The notes: a model not told the origin generated them from the sequence alone. A stretch of DNA of 10,496 nucleotides from Flavobacteriaceae bacterium (GCA_013003145.1 JABDLH010000123.1:1-10496), one strand, 5' to 3'. Shown: positions 1 through 6,699, counted from the first letter of the stretch. Program-made: numbers and translations.

Positions 1-898
1 ATCCATACTTCTTAATGTATTCCTGATCTCCCAGCTCAGGAAGTTCCAGGTAGTCCCCTACGATCCTGTTATAGATATCCGGGTAAAATTCTTGCCTGCC
101 ATCCCCGGGATAAAAGGTCATTTCACCAAAAATAATACGCCCGGACAGGTTATAAAAATCCACCCTGACAAATGGGAAGTCTCCCGCCAGTTTTTCGGCC
201 AATTCAAACATCTTTTCAACATTGAGAGGTGGTTCAATAGTTTCCTTGGAAACCCTACCCACCCCCTTGGAGAATGGCATCAGGTTCCATTGCCGATCAA
301 AAAAGTATTTATGATGATCTCCCCCACGGTCCCGGTCTACCTGCATAAACCTGGCCTTACCGCCAAAGCAGTAGATCTTATAATCATTCAAGACACTTTT
401 GCCGGGTTCTTCCAGGAATTCTTCGGCCACAATATAGGGGGTACTATCCTTATAAGCCCATTCCAATCCTCCCCTGTAGTATTGATTCCGGAAAAACCAC
501 TTATGAAATAAGTAGCGCGCCTTGTGATAATTAAGCTTGGATTTCTCGGCGACGATGAGGTTAAAACCATAACCGTGGGCCGCTTTTAAAACAAAACGAT
601 CCGGAAGGGCATCCAGGTCCACATCTGTCGCTTTTTTGTAGACAGCGAGCAGTCCATTGAGATATTCAGGCCCTATTTTTTCGCGGACATATTCCCTGAC
701 CTCGTATTTATTGACTAGCCGGTTAAGGATCTTAGGCCGGTAATACACTTTTAACCATTGTACCTTTTCATTGAATTCCTTGGGATCGTCGAGGTCCAGT
801 TTCTTCCCCGTGTAGTACTCGTAATAGATCTTTACGTAAAGATGCTGGGGGAGGAACTTCAGTTTTTTAAGTAGGCCGTATAAGAGTTTTTTCAGCAT
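1..898 (-). CDS. TupA-like ATP-grasp protein of polysaccharide biosynthesis (3' end cut by window edge)
   Basis: Reading leftward from the ATG at 898, the frame stays open for 299 codons to the window edge. Only a few C-terminal residues are probably missing, since the family is usually about 280-320 residues. The protein resembles the ATPgrasp_TupA family, found in teichuronopeptide, capsule and LPS clusters and often annotated as a glycosyltransferase. Family-like segments are FNEKVQWLK (42-50), FVLKAAHGYGFNLIV (102-116), DYKIYCFGGK (172-181), VRVDFY (244-249) and EMTFYPGDG (259-267). The last two hold the acidic residues expected for Mg-ATP binding in an ATP-grasp fold. By family knowledge it may ligate an amino acid or similar group to a surface polymer; the substrate is unknown. 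There is no signal peptide, so it should be cytoplasmic. It is divergent from a glycosyltransferase gene 79 bp away. Family call fairly sure, reaction inferred. Confidence 0.82.
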   Translation of the reverse strand, partial: MLKKLLYGLLKKLKFLPQHLYVKIYYEYYTGKKLDLDDPKEFNEKVQWLKVYYRPKILNRLVNKYEVREYVREKIGPEYLNGLLAVYKKATDVDLDALPDRFVLKAAHGYGFNLIVAEKSKLNYHKARYLFHKWFFRNQYYRGGLEWAYKDSTPYIVAEEFLEEPGKSVLNDYKIYCFGGKARFMQVDRDRGGDHHKYFFDRQWNLMPFSKGVGRVSKETIEPPLNVEKMFELAEKLAGDFPFVRVDFYNLSGRIIFGEMTFYPGDGRQEFYPDIYNRIVGDYLELPELGDQEYIKKYG

Positions 899-924
899 GT
901 ATTGTTTTAAAAACAAAGCGGATG

Positions 925-932
925 CAAAGATA
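925..932 (-). promoter_or_regulatory. Putative Bacteroidota -7 box for the TupA-like gene
   Basis: Read on the minus strand this is TATCTTTG, an exact match to the TAnnTTTG box used by the Bacteroidota primary sigma factor. It lies 26 bp before the ATG at 898, giving a leader of about 20 nt. No clear TTTG/TTG -33 element is seen at the usual distance, so this rests on one box and its position. Confidence 0.5.
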
Positions 933-948
933 AACAATAAGACTTTCA

Positions 949-956
949 TATTTTTG
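949..956 (+). promoter_or_regulatory. Putative Bacteroidota -7 box for the GT2 gene at 978
   Basis: TATTTTTG matches TAnnTTTG and ends 21 bp before the ATG at 978, a plausible short leader. Its -33 region would fall on the divergent box at 925-932. No good -33 motif is visible. A T-rich box in AT-rich DNA can arise by chance. Confidence 0.4.
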
Positions 957-977
957 GCAGGAATTAACAACTTTAAA

Positions 978-1796
978 ATGGATGGATTAAGCATCTCGGT
1001 GATCATAAGCACCTACAATGCAGAAGAATGGCTGGAAAAAGTGCTCTGGGGTTTTAATTGCCAGACATTTAGAAATTTTGAGGTTGTTATCGCCGATGAT
1101 GGATCGGGACCCAAGACCCGCGAGCTCCTTGAAAGAATGAAGAAGGAGGTGTTTTATCCCATTATCCATGTCTGGCAGGAAGACGATGGTTTCCAGAAAT
1201 CCAGGATTCTTAACAAGTCGGTTGTAGCTTGCAACACAGACTATATAATCATGACCGATGGTGATTGTATCCCGCGTGAAGATTTTGTCGAGGTACACTA
1301 TATCAATAAGGAAAAAGGGTATTTCATCTCGGGAGGCTATTATATGTTGCCGATGAATATATCCAAGCTGATCACTAAGGAGGATATAGAACAGCAGAAA
1401 TGTTTTCACCTACCCTGGTTAAAGGAAAACGGAATCCCTAAAACATTCAAGAACAGCAAACTTTCTTCAAGGGGTATTATTTCCAAGGTATTGAATACCA
1501 TTACGCCGACCAATGCAAGTTGGAACGGGCACAATGCCTCAGGTTGGAAAAAAGATATTTTAAATGTGAACGGGTTTGATGAACGTATGCAATACGGGGG
1601 GCAGGACAGGGAACTGGGGGAACGTCTCTTCAATTTCGGGATCAAATCCAAACAGCTGAGATACAGCGCCGTTTGTGTTCACCTGGATCATAAAAGAGGG
1701 TATAAGACCAAGGAATCTATAGACAAGAATATGTCTATTCGGAAAAAAACAAAAAAGGAAAAAAGAGTGTGGACACACTACGGCATAACCAAGTAA
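978..1796 (+). CDS. Two-domain family 2 glycosyltransferase (GT2 plus GT7C-like C-terminal domain)
   Basis: A 272-residue protein. The N-terminal half is a GT-A fold: SVIISTYNAEEWLEKVL (7-23), the nucleotide-binding ADDGSG (39-44), and TDGDCIP (93-99), whose DGD at 94-96 is the DxD-type metal and sugar-nucleotide motif. The C-terminal half resembles the Glyco_transf_7C domain: W183 with NGHN, then GFDERMQYGGQDRELGERL (199-217), where the acidic residues would contact the acceptor and act as base. This arrangement is known from galactosyl- and N-acetylhexosaminyl-transferases of capsule and LPS synthesis; donor and acceptor are not readable here. There is no membrane segment; the tail is very basic (KKTKKEKR), which suits binding to the inner face of the membrane. 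I chose the ATG at 978 because the homologous part starts there; a longer in-frame start at 897 would overlap the divergent gene's start codon. The 3' end overlaps the convergent gene. Confidence 0.85.
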   Translation: MDGLSISVIISTYNAEEWLEKVLWGFNCQTFRNFEVVIADDGSGPKTRELLERMKKEVFYPIIHVWQEDDGFQKSRILNKSVVACNTDYIIMTDGDCIPREDFVEVHYINKEKGYFISGGYYMLPMNISKLITKEDIEQQKCFHLPWLKENGIPKTFKNSKLSSRGIISKVLNTITPTNASWNGHNASGWKKDILNVNGFDERMQYGGQDRELGERLFNFGIKSKQLRYSAVCVHLDHKRGYKTKESIDKNMSIRKKTKKEKRVWTHYGITK

Positions 1797-2572
1797 TAGG
1801 TGAGCTCGTTCTTTTTCTCCAATTTCTTCAGTTCACGGTAGCGCTCCAGGTCTCCAAGGGCGTTCAGGTAACAGATCGTCAGACCTTTTTTTCCATCGAA
1901 GATTCCCAGCCTAAGAATGTAATGGTTGAAGAATTTCCAGGCAGGTTTAAAAATCATGTACATCACATTGTAGGGACTTTCCCTGTAGAAATCCTCTTTG
2001 GCCTTCAGCCTGCCGTAAGACAGCATTTTAGCCTTGTAGTCTTCGTAGTTCTTGTAGCAGTAGTGAGTAAGTTTTTCTTTTAAAATTCCCGATTTTCCAC
2101 TAACATCCAGGGTTTCATGAACGATCTTTTTGTCAGAAAAGCTCACTTTACTTTTACGGAACAAACGGTAATTTTTATCGGTCTGCCAGCCACTGAAATT
2201 CAAAGGACCATCCTGGAACATGAATTTTCGATAGAACCAGTAGGCCACACAGTCCGTATTGCTATTCACAGTAGCAATTATCTCTTCCTTAAGTGGCTCT
2301 GAGACTACTTCATCTGCATCCACAAACAGGACCCAGTCATGGGAAGCCTGTTTAAGGGTATAGGACTTCTGCAGGGTGAAATTGGTGAAAGGGTGTTGAA
2401 TGACTTTCACTTTAGGGTGAGCGCTAAGGTATTCGAAAGTGCCATCCGTACTGAACGAATCTACCACAATGATCTCATCTGCAAAGCTCACAGAATCAAT
2501 GCATTTTTCTATGTAACCCATCTCGTTATACGTAATGATGAGGGCTGAAATTTTCTCTTTGTTATTACTCAT
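1778..2572 (-). CDS. WaaE/KdtX-like family 2 glycosyltransferase
   Basis: A 264-residue protein of the GT2 branch that includes WaaE/KdtX, the LPS core beta-1,4-glucosyltransferase, and many Bacteroidota relatives. Visible motifs are LIITYNE (11-17), VDSFSTDGT (37-45), VDADE (84-88, the metal-binding motif), NYRLFRK (134-140) and VHE (151-153). The C-terminal stretch ILRLGIFDGKKGLTICYLNALG (219-240) is the typical end of this branch and likely lies against the membrane. It probably adds a sugar to LPS core or another envelope glycan in the cytoplasm; the exact sugar is inferred, not seen. It lies downstream of dapD on the same strand after a 96 bp gap containing its own promoter-like box. Its last six or so codons overlap the convergent glycosyltransferase. 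No gene symbol is assigned, since orthology to waaE cannot be settled here. Confidence 0.85.
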   Translation of the reverse strand: MSNNKEKISALIITYNEMGYIEKCIDSVSFADEIIVVDSFSTDGTFEYLSAHPKVKVIQHPFTNFTLQKSYTLKQASHDWVLFVDADEVVSEPLKEEIIATVNSNTDCVAYWFYRKFMFQDGPLNFSGWQTDKNYRLFRKSKVSFSDKKIVHETLDVSGKSGILKEKLTHYCYKNYEDYKAKMLSYGRLKAKEDFYRESPYNVMYMIFKPAWKFFNHYILRLGIFDGKKGLTICYLNALGDLERYRELKKLEKKNELTYYLVMP

Positions 2573-2610
2573 AAGTTGACATAAGTAGGTAGTCTCTTCT
2601 TAAAGACGTA

Positions 2611-2618
2611 CAAAACTA
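2611..2618 (-). promoter_or_regulatory. Putative -7 box for the WaaE-like gene
   Basis: On the minus strand this is TAGTTTTG, matching TAnnTTTG, 38 bp before the ATG at 2572. The bases upstream are rich in T runs (TTTTCTC about 20 nt before the box), at best a weak -33 element. It suggests the gene can be transcribed independently of dapD. Confidence 0.42.
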
Positions 2619-2668
2619 TAACTTATTAAAAGAGAAAATAGTATTTTTTGTTTAAAAAAGTTCTGGGA

Positions 2669-3484
2669 TCAGACCGCGACGTTATACTCCCTTAGTGCAT
2701 CGTTCAAGGAAGTTTTCTTGTTCGTACTTTCCTTTCTTTGACCGATGATCAGGGCACAGGGTACCTGGAAATTCCCTGCGGGGAATTCCTTGGTATAGCT
2801 TCCCGGGATGACAACAGATCTAGCCGGTACAATACCTTTGTATTCCCTGGCTTCTCTACCGGTCACATCAATAATCTTGGTGGATCCTGTAAGGACTACA
2901 TTGGCGCCCAGTACAGCCTCAGTTTCTACCCGTACACCTTCGACAACAATACATCGACTCCCGATAAAGGCATTGTCCTCAATGATGACAGGCGAAGCTT
3001 GCAAAGGCTCTAAAACACCGCCAATGCCTACACCGCCACTCAGGTGTACATTTTTGCCAATCTGCGCACAACTACCCACTGTTGCCCAGGTGTCCACCAT
3101 GGTACCGGTATCTACGTACGCACCTATATTCACATAGCTCGGCATAAGGATGGTTCCCGGTGCAATATAAGCGCCATGCCGGGCAACGGCATTAGGAACA
3201 ACGCGAATTCCTTTGGCTTCATACCCCTTCTTAAGCGGTATCTTATCGTGGTATTCAAAAATACCTGCTTCCAGGGTCTCCATTTTCTGGATAGGGAAAT
3301 ACAGTACTACAGCTTTTTTCACCCATTCATTGATCTGCCATCCTTGTTCCGTAGGGGCTGCACACCTTAAAGTGCCTTCGTCAATAAGCCGAATGACCTC
3401 GCGAATACTGTCCTGGGTTTCCTGTTGCTTTAATAACTCACGGTTTTCCCATGCCTTCTCAATGCGTTGCTGTAGTTCCTGCAT
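2669..3484 (-). CDS. dapD: 2,3,4,5-tetrahydropyridine-2,6-dicarboxylate N-succinyltransferase
   Basis: A full-length 271-residue DapD. It transfers succinyl from succinyl-CoA to L-2-amino-6-oxopimelate (the open form of tetrahydrodipicolinate) in the succinylase branch of lysine and meso-diaminopimelate synthesis, feeding peptidoglycan. The N-terminal helical domain (about 1-90) includes IEKAWENRELL. A left-handed parallel beta-helix of hexapeptide repeats follows (about 95-225), with GAYVDTGTMVDTWATVGSCAQIG (121-143), the glycine-rich HLSGGVGIGGVLEP (147-160) and GSRCIVVEGV (175-184), all strongly conserved in DapD. The C-terminal strand region ends near 271. The enzyme works as a cytoplasmic trimer. 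The ATG at 3484 gives the family's normal N-terminus and has a TAnnTTTG box 18 bp upstream. It is divergent from ruvX. Nothing appears broken or missing. Confidence 0.96.
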   Translation of the reverse strand: MQELQQRIEKAWENRELLKQQETQDSIREVIRLIDEGTLRCAAPTEQGWQINEWVKKAVVLYFPIQKMETLEAGIFEYHDKIPLKKGYEAKGIRVVPNAVARHGAYIAPGTILMPSYVNIGAYVDTGTMVDTWATVGSCAQIGKNVHLSGGVGIGGVLEPLQASPVIIEDNAFIGSRCIVVEGVRVETEAVLGANVVLTGSTKIIDVTGREAREYKGIVPARSVVIPGSYTKEFPAGNFQVPCALIIGQRKESTNKKTSLNDALREYNVAV

Positions 3485-3501
3485 AGCTGTTAAAATTTCT
3501 G

Positions 3502-3509
3502 CAAATATA
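3502..3509 (-). promoter_or_regulatory. Putative -7 box for dapD
   Basis: Minus-strand TATATTTG matches TAnnTTTG and ends 17 bp before the dapD ATG, predicting a leader of about 10 nt. No convincing -33 element is seen. Confidence 0.5.
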
Positions 3510-3539
3510 GGTGCTGTGGCCCTAATTCATAGGCTAATT

Positions 3540-3551
3540 TTACAGCTGTAA
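3540..3551. promoter_or_regulatory. Perfect 12-bp palindrome in the dapD-ruvX divergent region
   Basis: TTACAGCTGTAA is a perfect inverted repeat centred at 3545/3546. It sits where the -33 element of the ruvX promoter would be and about 30 bp upstream of the dapD -7 box. It could be the operator of a dimeric regulator of one or both genes. A 12-bp palindrome in AT-rich DNA may also be chance, and no regulator is recognised. Confidence 0.25.
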
Positions 3552-3563
3552 CAATTAAACCGC

Positions 3564-3571
3564 TATTTTTG
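3564..3571 (+). promoter_or_regulatory. Putative -7 box for ruvX (near-leaderless start)
   Basis: TATTTTTG matches TAnnTTTG and ends only 8 bp before the ruvX ATG at 3580, so the transcript would have a leader of a few bases at most. Bacteroidota often lack Shine-Dalgarno sequences, which makes this plausible. No clear -33 element is present. Confidence 0.42.
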
Positions 3572-3579
3572 CCAAAAAT

Positions 3580-3990
3580 ATGGGAAGGATACTCGCAATA
3601 GATTACGGAAAGGTCAGAACAGGGATAGCAGTAACGGATGAAATGCAGTTGATAGCGTCCGGATTAACTACTGTTCCGACCAAAGAGTTACTCGATTTTC
3701 TTAAGCAGTATGTTCAGGAAGAAAAAGTTAGCCAGATCGTGGTTGGAGAGCCCAGGCAGATGGACAATACCCCTTCTGAATCCGAGGCCCTGATACAGCC
3801 ATTCCTTAAACAATTAAAGGAACAATTACCCGGAATACCGGTGGACCGGCAGGACGAGCGATTCACCTCTAAAATGGCAGCACAGTCTATGATAGACAGT
3901 GGAGCCAAGAAGAAACATCGCAGGAAAAAAGAATTACTGGACGAGATCAGTGCTACGATAATCCTGCAAGCTTATATGGATCGATTTTAG
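3580..3990 (+). CDS. ruvX: Putative pre-16S rRNA nuclease / Holliday junction resolvase (YqgF family)
   Basis: A 136-residue protein of the normal YqgF/RuvX length with an RNase H-like fold. Key segments are ILAIDYGKVRTGIAV (4-18) with catalytic Asp8, IVVGEP (53-58), QDERFTS (91-97) with Glu93, and KELLDEISATIILQAYMD (117-134) with Asp121. These are the three acidic residues expected to hold Mg2+. The family matures the 5' end of 16S rRNA in E. coli (YqgF) and was also proposed to cut Holliday junctions, so the cellular role is from family knowledge. It is cytoplasmic. It starts immediately after a promoter-like box and is followed at 82 bp by def, with which it is probably co-transcribed, since no terminator is visible between them. 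Confidence 0.94.
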   Translation: MGRILAIDYGKVRTGIAVTDEMQLIASGLTTVPTKELLDFLKQYVQEEKVSQIVVGEPRQMDNTPSESEALIQPFLKQLKEQLPGIPVDRQDERFTSKMAAQSMIDSGAKKKHRRKKELLDEISATIILQAYMDRF

Positions 3991-4072
3991 GAGGTAATCT
4001 TCCCGATCAAATTTTAAAATTATATGGTTTTTCCGGTTCAGGAAGGACATAGTTATTTAAATAGCGTTTAGA

Positions 4073-4663
4073 ATGATTTTACCGATTATCGCATACGGAG
4101 ACCCTGTACTTAGAAAGGTGGGGGAGGAGATAGACCAGGAATATCCCAAGCTGGAAGAACTGATAGAGAATATGTGGGAAACCATGTACCATGCCAATGG
4201 GGTTGGTCTTGCGGCTCCCCAGATCGGCTTACCTATCCGCTTATTCTTAGTAGATGCATCTCCTTTCGCCGAAGATGACGAACTGTCTGAAGAGGAAAGA
4301 GCACAATTAGAGGGTTTTAAGAAGGTCTTTATCAATGCAGAGATCTTGGAGGAGGATGGAGATCCTTGGGCTTTTAACGAAGGATGCCTGAGTATACCCG
4401 AAATACGGGAGGATGTGCAGCGCAATGAACAGATTACCATCCGGTATATGGATGAGAATTTTAAGCAATTCGAGGAAACTTTTGACGGTCTGCTGGCGAG
4501 GGTGATCCAGCATGAATACGACCATATTGAAGGGATCCTATTTACCGATAAATTATCGTCGCTTAAAAAACGCCTCCTAAAAGGAAAGCTCAGTAATATT
4601 TCAAAAGGGAAGGTCAACGTAGATTATCGTATGCGATTCCCGGAGTTGAAAAAAGCGCGATAA
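4073..4663 (+). CDS. def: Peptide deformylase
   Basis: A 196-residue peptide deformylase, which removes the N-formyl group from the starting Met of new proteins at the ribosome exit. All three signature motifs are intact: GVGLAAPQIG (43-52), EGCLS (103-107, metal ligand Cys105) and QHEYDH (146-151, ligands His147 and His151, catalytic Glu148). The acidic insertion between motifs 1 and 2 (about 64-80, EDDELSEEERAQLE) is, as I recall, common in Bacteroidota enzymes. The C-terminal part (about 160-196) is basic. The ATG at 4073 gives the usual MILPIIAYGDPVLR start. It sits between ruvX and the DUF5606 gene on the same strand, 55 bp before the latter. A 15-codon open frame ends one base before this ATG (see findings). 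Confidence 0.96.
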   Translation: MILPIIAYGDPVLRKVGEEIDQEYPKLEELIENMWETMYHANGVGLAAPQIGLPIRLFLVDASPFAEDDELSEEERAQLEGFKKVFINAEILEEDGDPWAFNEGCLSIPEIREDVQRNEQITIRYMDENFKQFEETFDGLLARVIQHEYDHIEGILFTDKLSSLKKRLLKGKLSNISKGKVNVDYRMRFPELKKAR

Positions 4664-4689
4664 CGGATATAATTATCCAGACAAAATTT

Positions 4690-4698
4690 TAATCTTTG
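4690..4698 (+). promoter_or_regulatory. Weak promoter-like box upstream of the DUF5606 gene
   Basis: TAATCTTTG resembles TAnnTTTG but with three rather than two bases between TA and TTTG. It lies 20 bp before the ATG at 4719. It could be an internal promoter in the ruvX-def-DUF5606 unit; the imperfect spacing makes this tentative. Confidence 0.22.
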
Positions 4699-4718
4699 CC
4701 CCCTATTTTAAAAAGCCT

Positions 4719-5144
4719 ATGAGTTTAGAAAAGATATTATCGATCGGAGGACGTCCGGGATTGTATAAATTACTGACCCAGACCAGGACAGGTTTTGTTG
4801 CAGAATCGCTACAAGACGGAAAGAAGATCACCGTTGGGATGACTAATAATGTAAGTGTGTTGTCAGAGATCGCTATCTATACCCTGGAAGAAGAACTGCC
4901 ATTGAGAGCAGTGTTCCAAAAGATCAAAGAAAAGGAAAACGGCGAAAAAACAAGTGTAAAGCACAAGGACGATAAGATAAAACTAGAGGAATATTTTTTT
5001 GAAGTTCTCCCTAACTACGATGAGGACAGGGTATATGCCAGTGATATCAAAAAAGTAGTACAGTGGTACAACCTCCTTCACGATAATGGGATCACGGATT
5101 TCAGTGAACCCGAAGAAGAAAAATCTTCAGAAGAAAAAGAATAA
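4719..5144 (+). CDS. DUF5606 family protein of unknown function
   Basis: A 141-residue protein recognised as the DUF5606 family, a conserved small protein of Bacteroidota usually found next to def. The N-terminal part (about 1-48, MSLEKILSIGGRPGLYKLL then a strand-rich GFVAESLQDGKKITV) suggests a small beta-barrel-like domain. The middle (about 48-120) is mixed helix, with YTLEEELPLRAVFQKI and a conserved-looking VLPNYDEDRVYASDIKKVVQWYNLL. The last 15 residues are a highly acidic, probably disordered tail. There is no signal peptide or membrane segment, so it should be cytoplasmic. Its place after def suggests a link to translation or nascent-protein handling, but that is inference from neighbourhood only. 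It is the last gene of the unit, and a strong terminator begins just past its stop. Confidence 0.85.
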   Translation: MSLEKILSIGGRPGLYKLLTQTRTGFVAESLQDGKKITVGMTNNVSVLSEIAIYTLEEELPLRAVFQKIKEKENGEKTSVKHKDDKIKLEEYFFEVLPNYDEDRVYASDIKKVVQWYNLLHDNGITDFSEPEEEKSSEEKE

Positions 5145-5174
5145 AAAAAAGCCTTCAATTTGAAGGCTTTTTTT
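5143..5174. terminator. Bidirectional intrinsic terminator
   Basis: The stem GCCTTC (5151-5156) and GAAGGC (5162-5167) encloses a five-base loop, which can close further through AA/TT pairs. Eight A (5143-5150) precede it and seven T (5168-5174) follow. In either direction it yields a GC stem followed by a U run, so it can end both the ruvX-def-DUF5606 transcript and the convergent carboxypeptidase operon, whose stop codon is at 5185. Confidence 0.93.
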
Positions 5175-5184
5175 GTGGCTCCAC

Positions 5185-6699
5185 TTAAGGTGAAGTGTTT
5201 TTAATAAATTCGGCTACGTCTTCCTTGAATTTAGCCAGGGAAGCTGGGTGGGTATACATCATGTGCCCGGCCTCGTAGTACTTCATCTCTATATTATTTT
5301 TGATCTCTTCTTTAAGCCCCAGGTGGTTTATGCTGTGTTCCACACCGTAGAACACGGTCGCAAGGTCATAGATACCATTGAGCACCAGCACTTTCATATT
5401 CGGATCCCTGGACATGGCCTGTGCCATATCTATCCCGGTATTTATAGCAGCTTGTGTGCCCCAGCGCGAGTTGCCTTCGTGCTTCCAATCCCATTTAAAA
5501 CCTTTCCTTCTTCCTGCAGTAATCGAATAGTTTAATTCCTTGTCTACCTTAAGGTCTCCGTAAAAGTAATCCAGGAATCCGGCAATATAGGCCGGGGAAA
5601 TAGCCAGGCTCTGTGGGTCATGATCTCCTTCTTGTGCAAGCAGATCCTGGTTAATACCGACGAAACGGGAATCGAGTCGACCTACTAACTCTCCCTCATC
5701 CCTCAATAGTTCTGCAAAGAATTCGCTGGCGGTAACACGAAGGTCGGCCTTCAACCAGAATTCTGTACTGGTACCTGTATACCGACCTAGTTTTTCAGCA
5801 ATATCGCGCTTGTTTTCCGACTCAATCTGATCGCCTTGAAATAGGGCTGTGGTGTATTCCTGTTCCGTAAAATCCCTTATTTCATCCAGGAAGGTGAATA
5901 CATCCTCCTCTTTATCCGGAATCTTATCATGGTACCAGGCCGTAGCGGCATAGGTGGGTAGGTGAACAATATAGGGCAGGTCGTCCCCCGGGGGGAAAAT
6001 CAGGGTTCTCAGGTCAAATACTGCTGAAACCATGATTACGCCGTTCATCGCAATACCCTGGCTCAATAGTTTATTCATAAGCCCGGCATTCCTGAAAGTT
6101 CCATAGCTTTCCCCCAGGAGATACTTAGGACTGTTCATCCTGTCATATTCGATCAGGAACTGGGTTATAAAGAGTGACAGGCTTCTAATGTCCTGGTCTA
6201 CTCCCCAGAAATCTTCAAATTTAGCGTTGCCAACAGGAATACTCAATCCTGTTCCCACCGGGTCTATCATCACAAGATCTGCAACATCCAGTATAGAATG
6301 GTTGTTATTGACTACACGGTAAGGAGCGGCCGGTGTGGGTTCCGGGTCTTCTACCACGATGCGCTTAGGGCCAAGTACGCCCATATGTAACCAGAAAGAT
6401 GAGGATCCGGGACCGCCGTTAAAGGCAAAGACTACCGGCCTCCTCCGGGTAGCTACCCCACGCCTGGTGTCCCTGGCGTAATAGGTGAAACCCATCAGGG
6501 CAATGGGTTTATTGTTTTCATCCCTCACCTTGAAGGTACCCGCTTTTGCGGTAAGAAAGATTGTGCTTCCACCTATATTTACCTGTTGAATAGTGGTAGC
6601 TACTTTAGCTTCCGGAATAGTATCTTTAGACTCCTGTGCGCGCAGAGAGTAGCATACGAAAACAAGACATAGGGCTAAAATGTTGTACTTGTTATTCAT
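5185..6699 (-). CDS. Exported S10-family serine carboxypeptidase-like protein
   Basis: A 504-residue peptidase S10 homologue. Residues 1-22 form a signal peptide likely cut near Arg-Ala-Gln, so it is periplasmic or secreted. Core motifs are the oxyanion-forming NGGPGSSS (94-101), GESYG (196-200) with nucleophile Ser198, NGIYDLAT (441-448) with Asp445, and YEAGHMMY (475-482) with His479, giving a complete Ser-Asp-His triad. S10 enzymes release C-terminal residues and work best at acid pH; the bacterial branch is poorly characterised, so substrate is unknown. Its ATG overlaps the last codons of the upstream hexosaminidase gene by 8 bp (ATGAATAA), which implies co-transcription and coupled translation. 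A terminator follows 10 bp past its stop. It is the last gene of the exported-enzyme operon. Fold and triad certain; actual peptidase activity is inferred. Confidence 0.93.
   Translation of the reverse strand: MNNKYNILALCLVFVCYSLRAQESKDTIPEAKVATTIQQVNIGGSTIFLTAKAGTFKVRDENNKPIALMGFTYYARDTRRGVATRRRPVVFAFNGGPGSSSFWLHMGVLGPKRIVVEDPEPTPAAPYRVVNNNHSILDVADLVMIDPVGTGLSIPVGNAKFEDFWGVDQDIRSLSLFITQFLIEYDRMNSPKYLLGESYGTFRNAGLMNKLLSQGIAMNGVIMVSAVFDLRTLIFPPGDDLPYIVHLPTYAATAWYHDKIPDKEEDVFTFLDEIRDFTEQEYTTALFQGDQIESENKRDIAEKLGRYTGTSTEFWLKADLRVTASEFFAELLRDEGELVGRLDSRFVGINQDLLAQEGDHDPQSLAISPAYIAGFLDYFYGDLKVDKELNYSITAGRRKGFKWDWKHEGNSRWGTQAAINTGIDMAQAMSRDPNMKVLVLNGIYDLATVFYGVEHSINHLGLKEEIKNNIEMKYYEAGHMMYTHPASLAKFKEDVAEFIKNTSP

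Noticed and set aside
92..511. Plus-strand open frame of 139 codons at the left edge
   Set aside because: It lies antisense to the TupA-like gene, whose minus-strand frame has clear family motifs throughout; this frame shows no recognisable features.
388..570. Minus-strand 60-codon frame, at first taken as a sign of a frameshift in the TupA-like gene
   Set aside because: The main frame from 898 reads through this region without a stop and matches the family, so this is an out-of-frame shadow and the gene is intact.
897..977. Longer start for the GT2 gene at 897, adding 27 residues
   Set aside because: The added stretch has no GT2 similarity, overlaps the divergent gene's start codon, and would leave no room for a promoter. 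The ATG at 978 begins at the conserved part.
2640..2668. A/T runs (T6-AAAC-A6 on the minus strand) after dapD as a terminator
   Set aside because: The only pairing is a weak A-T stem with no GC core, not a convincing intrinsic terminator.
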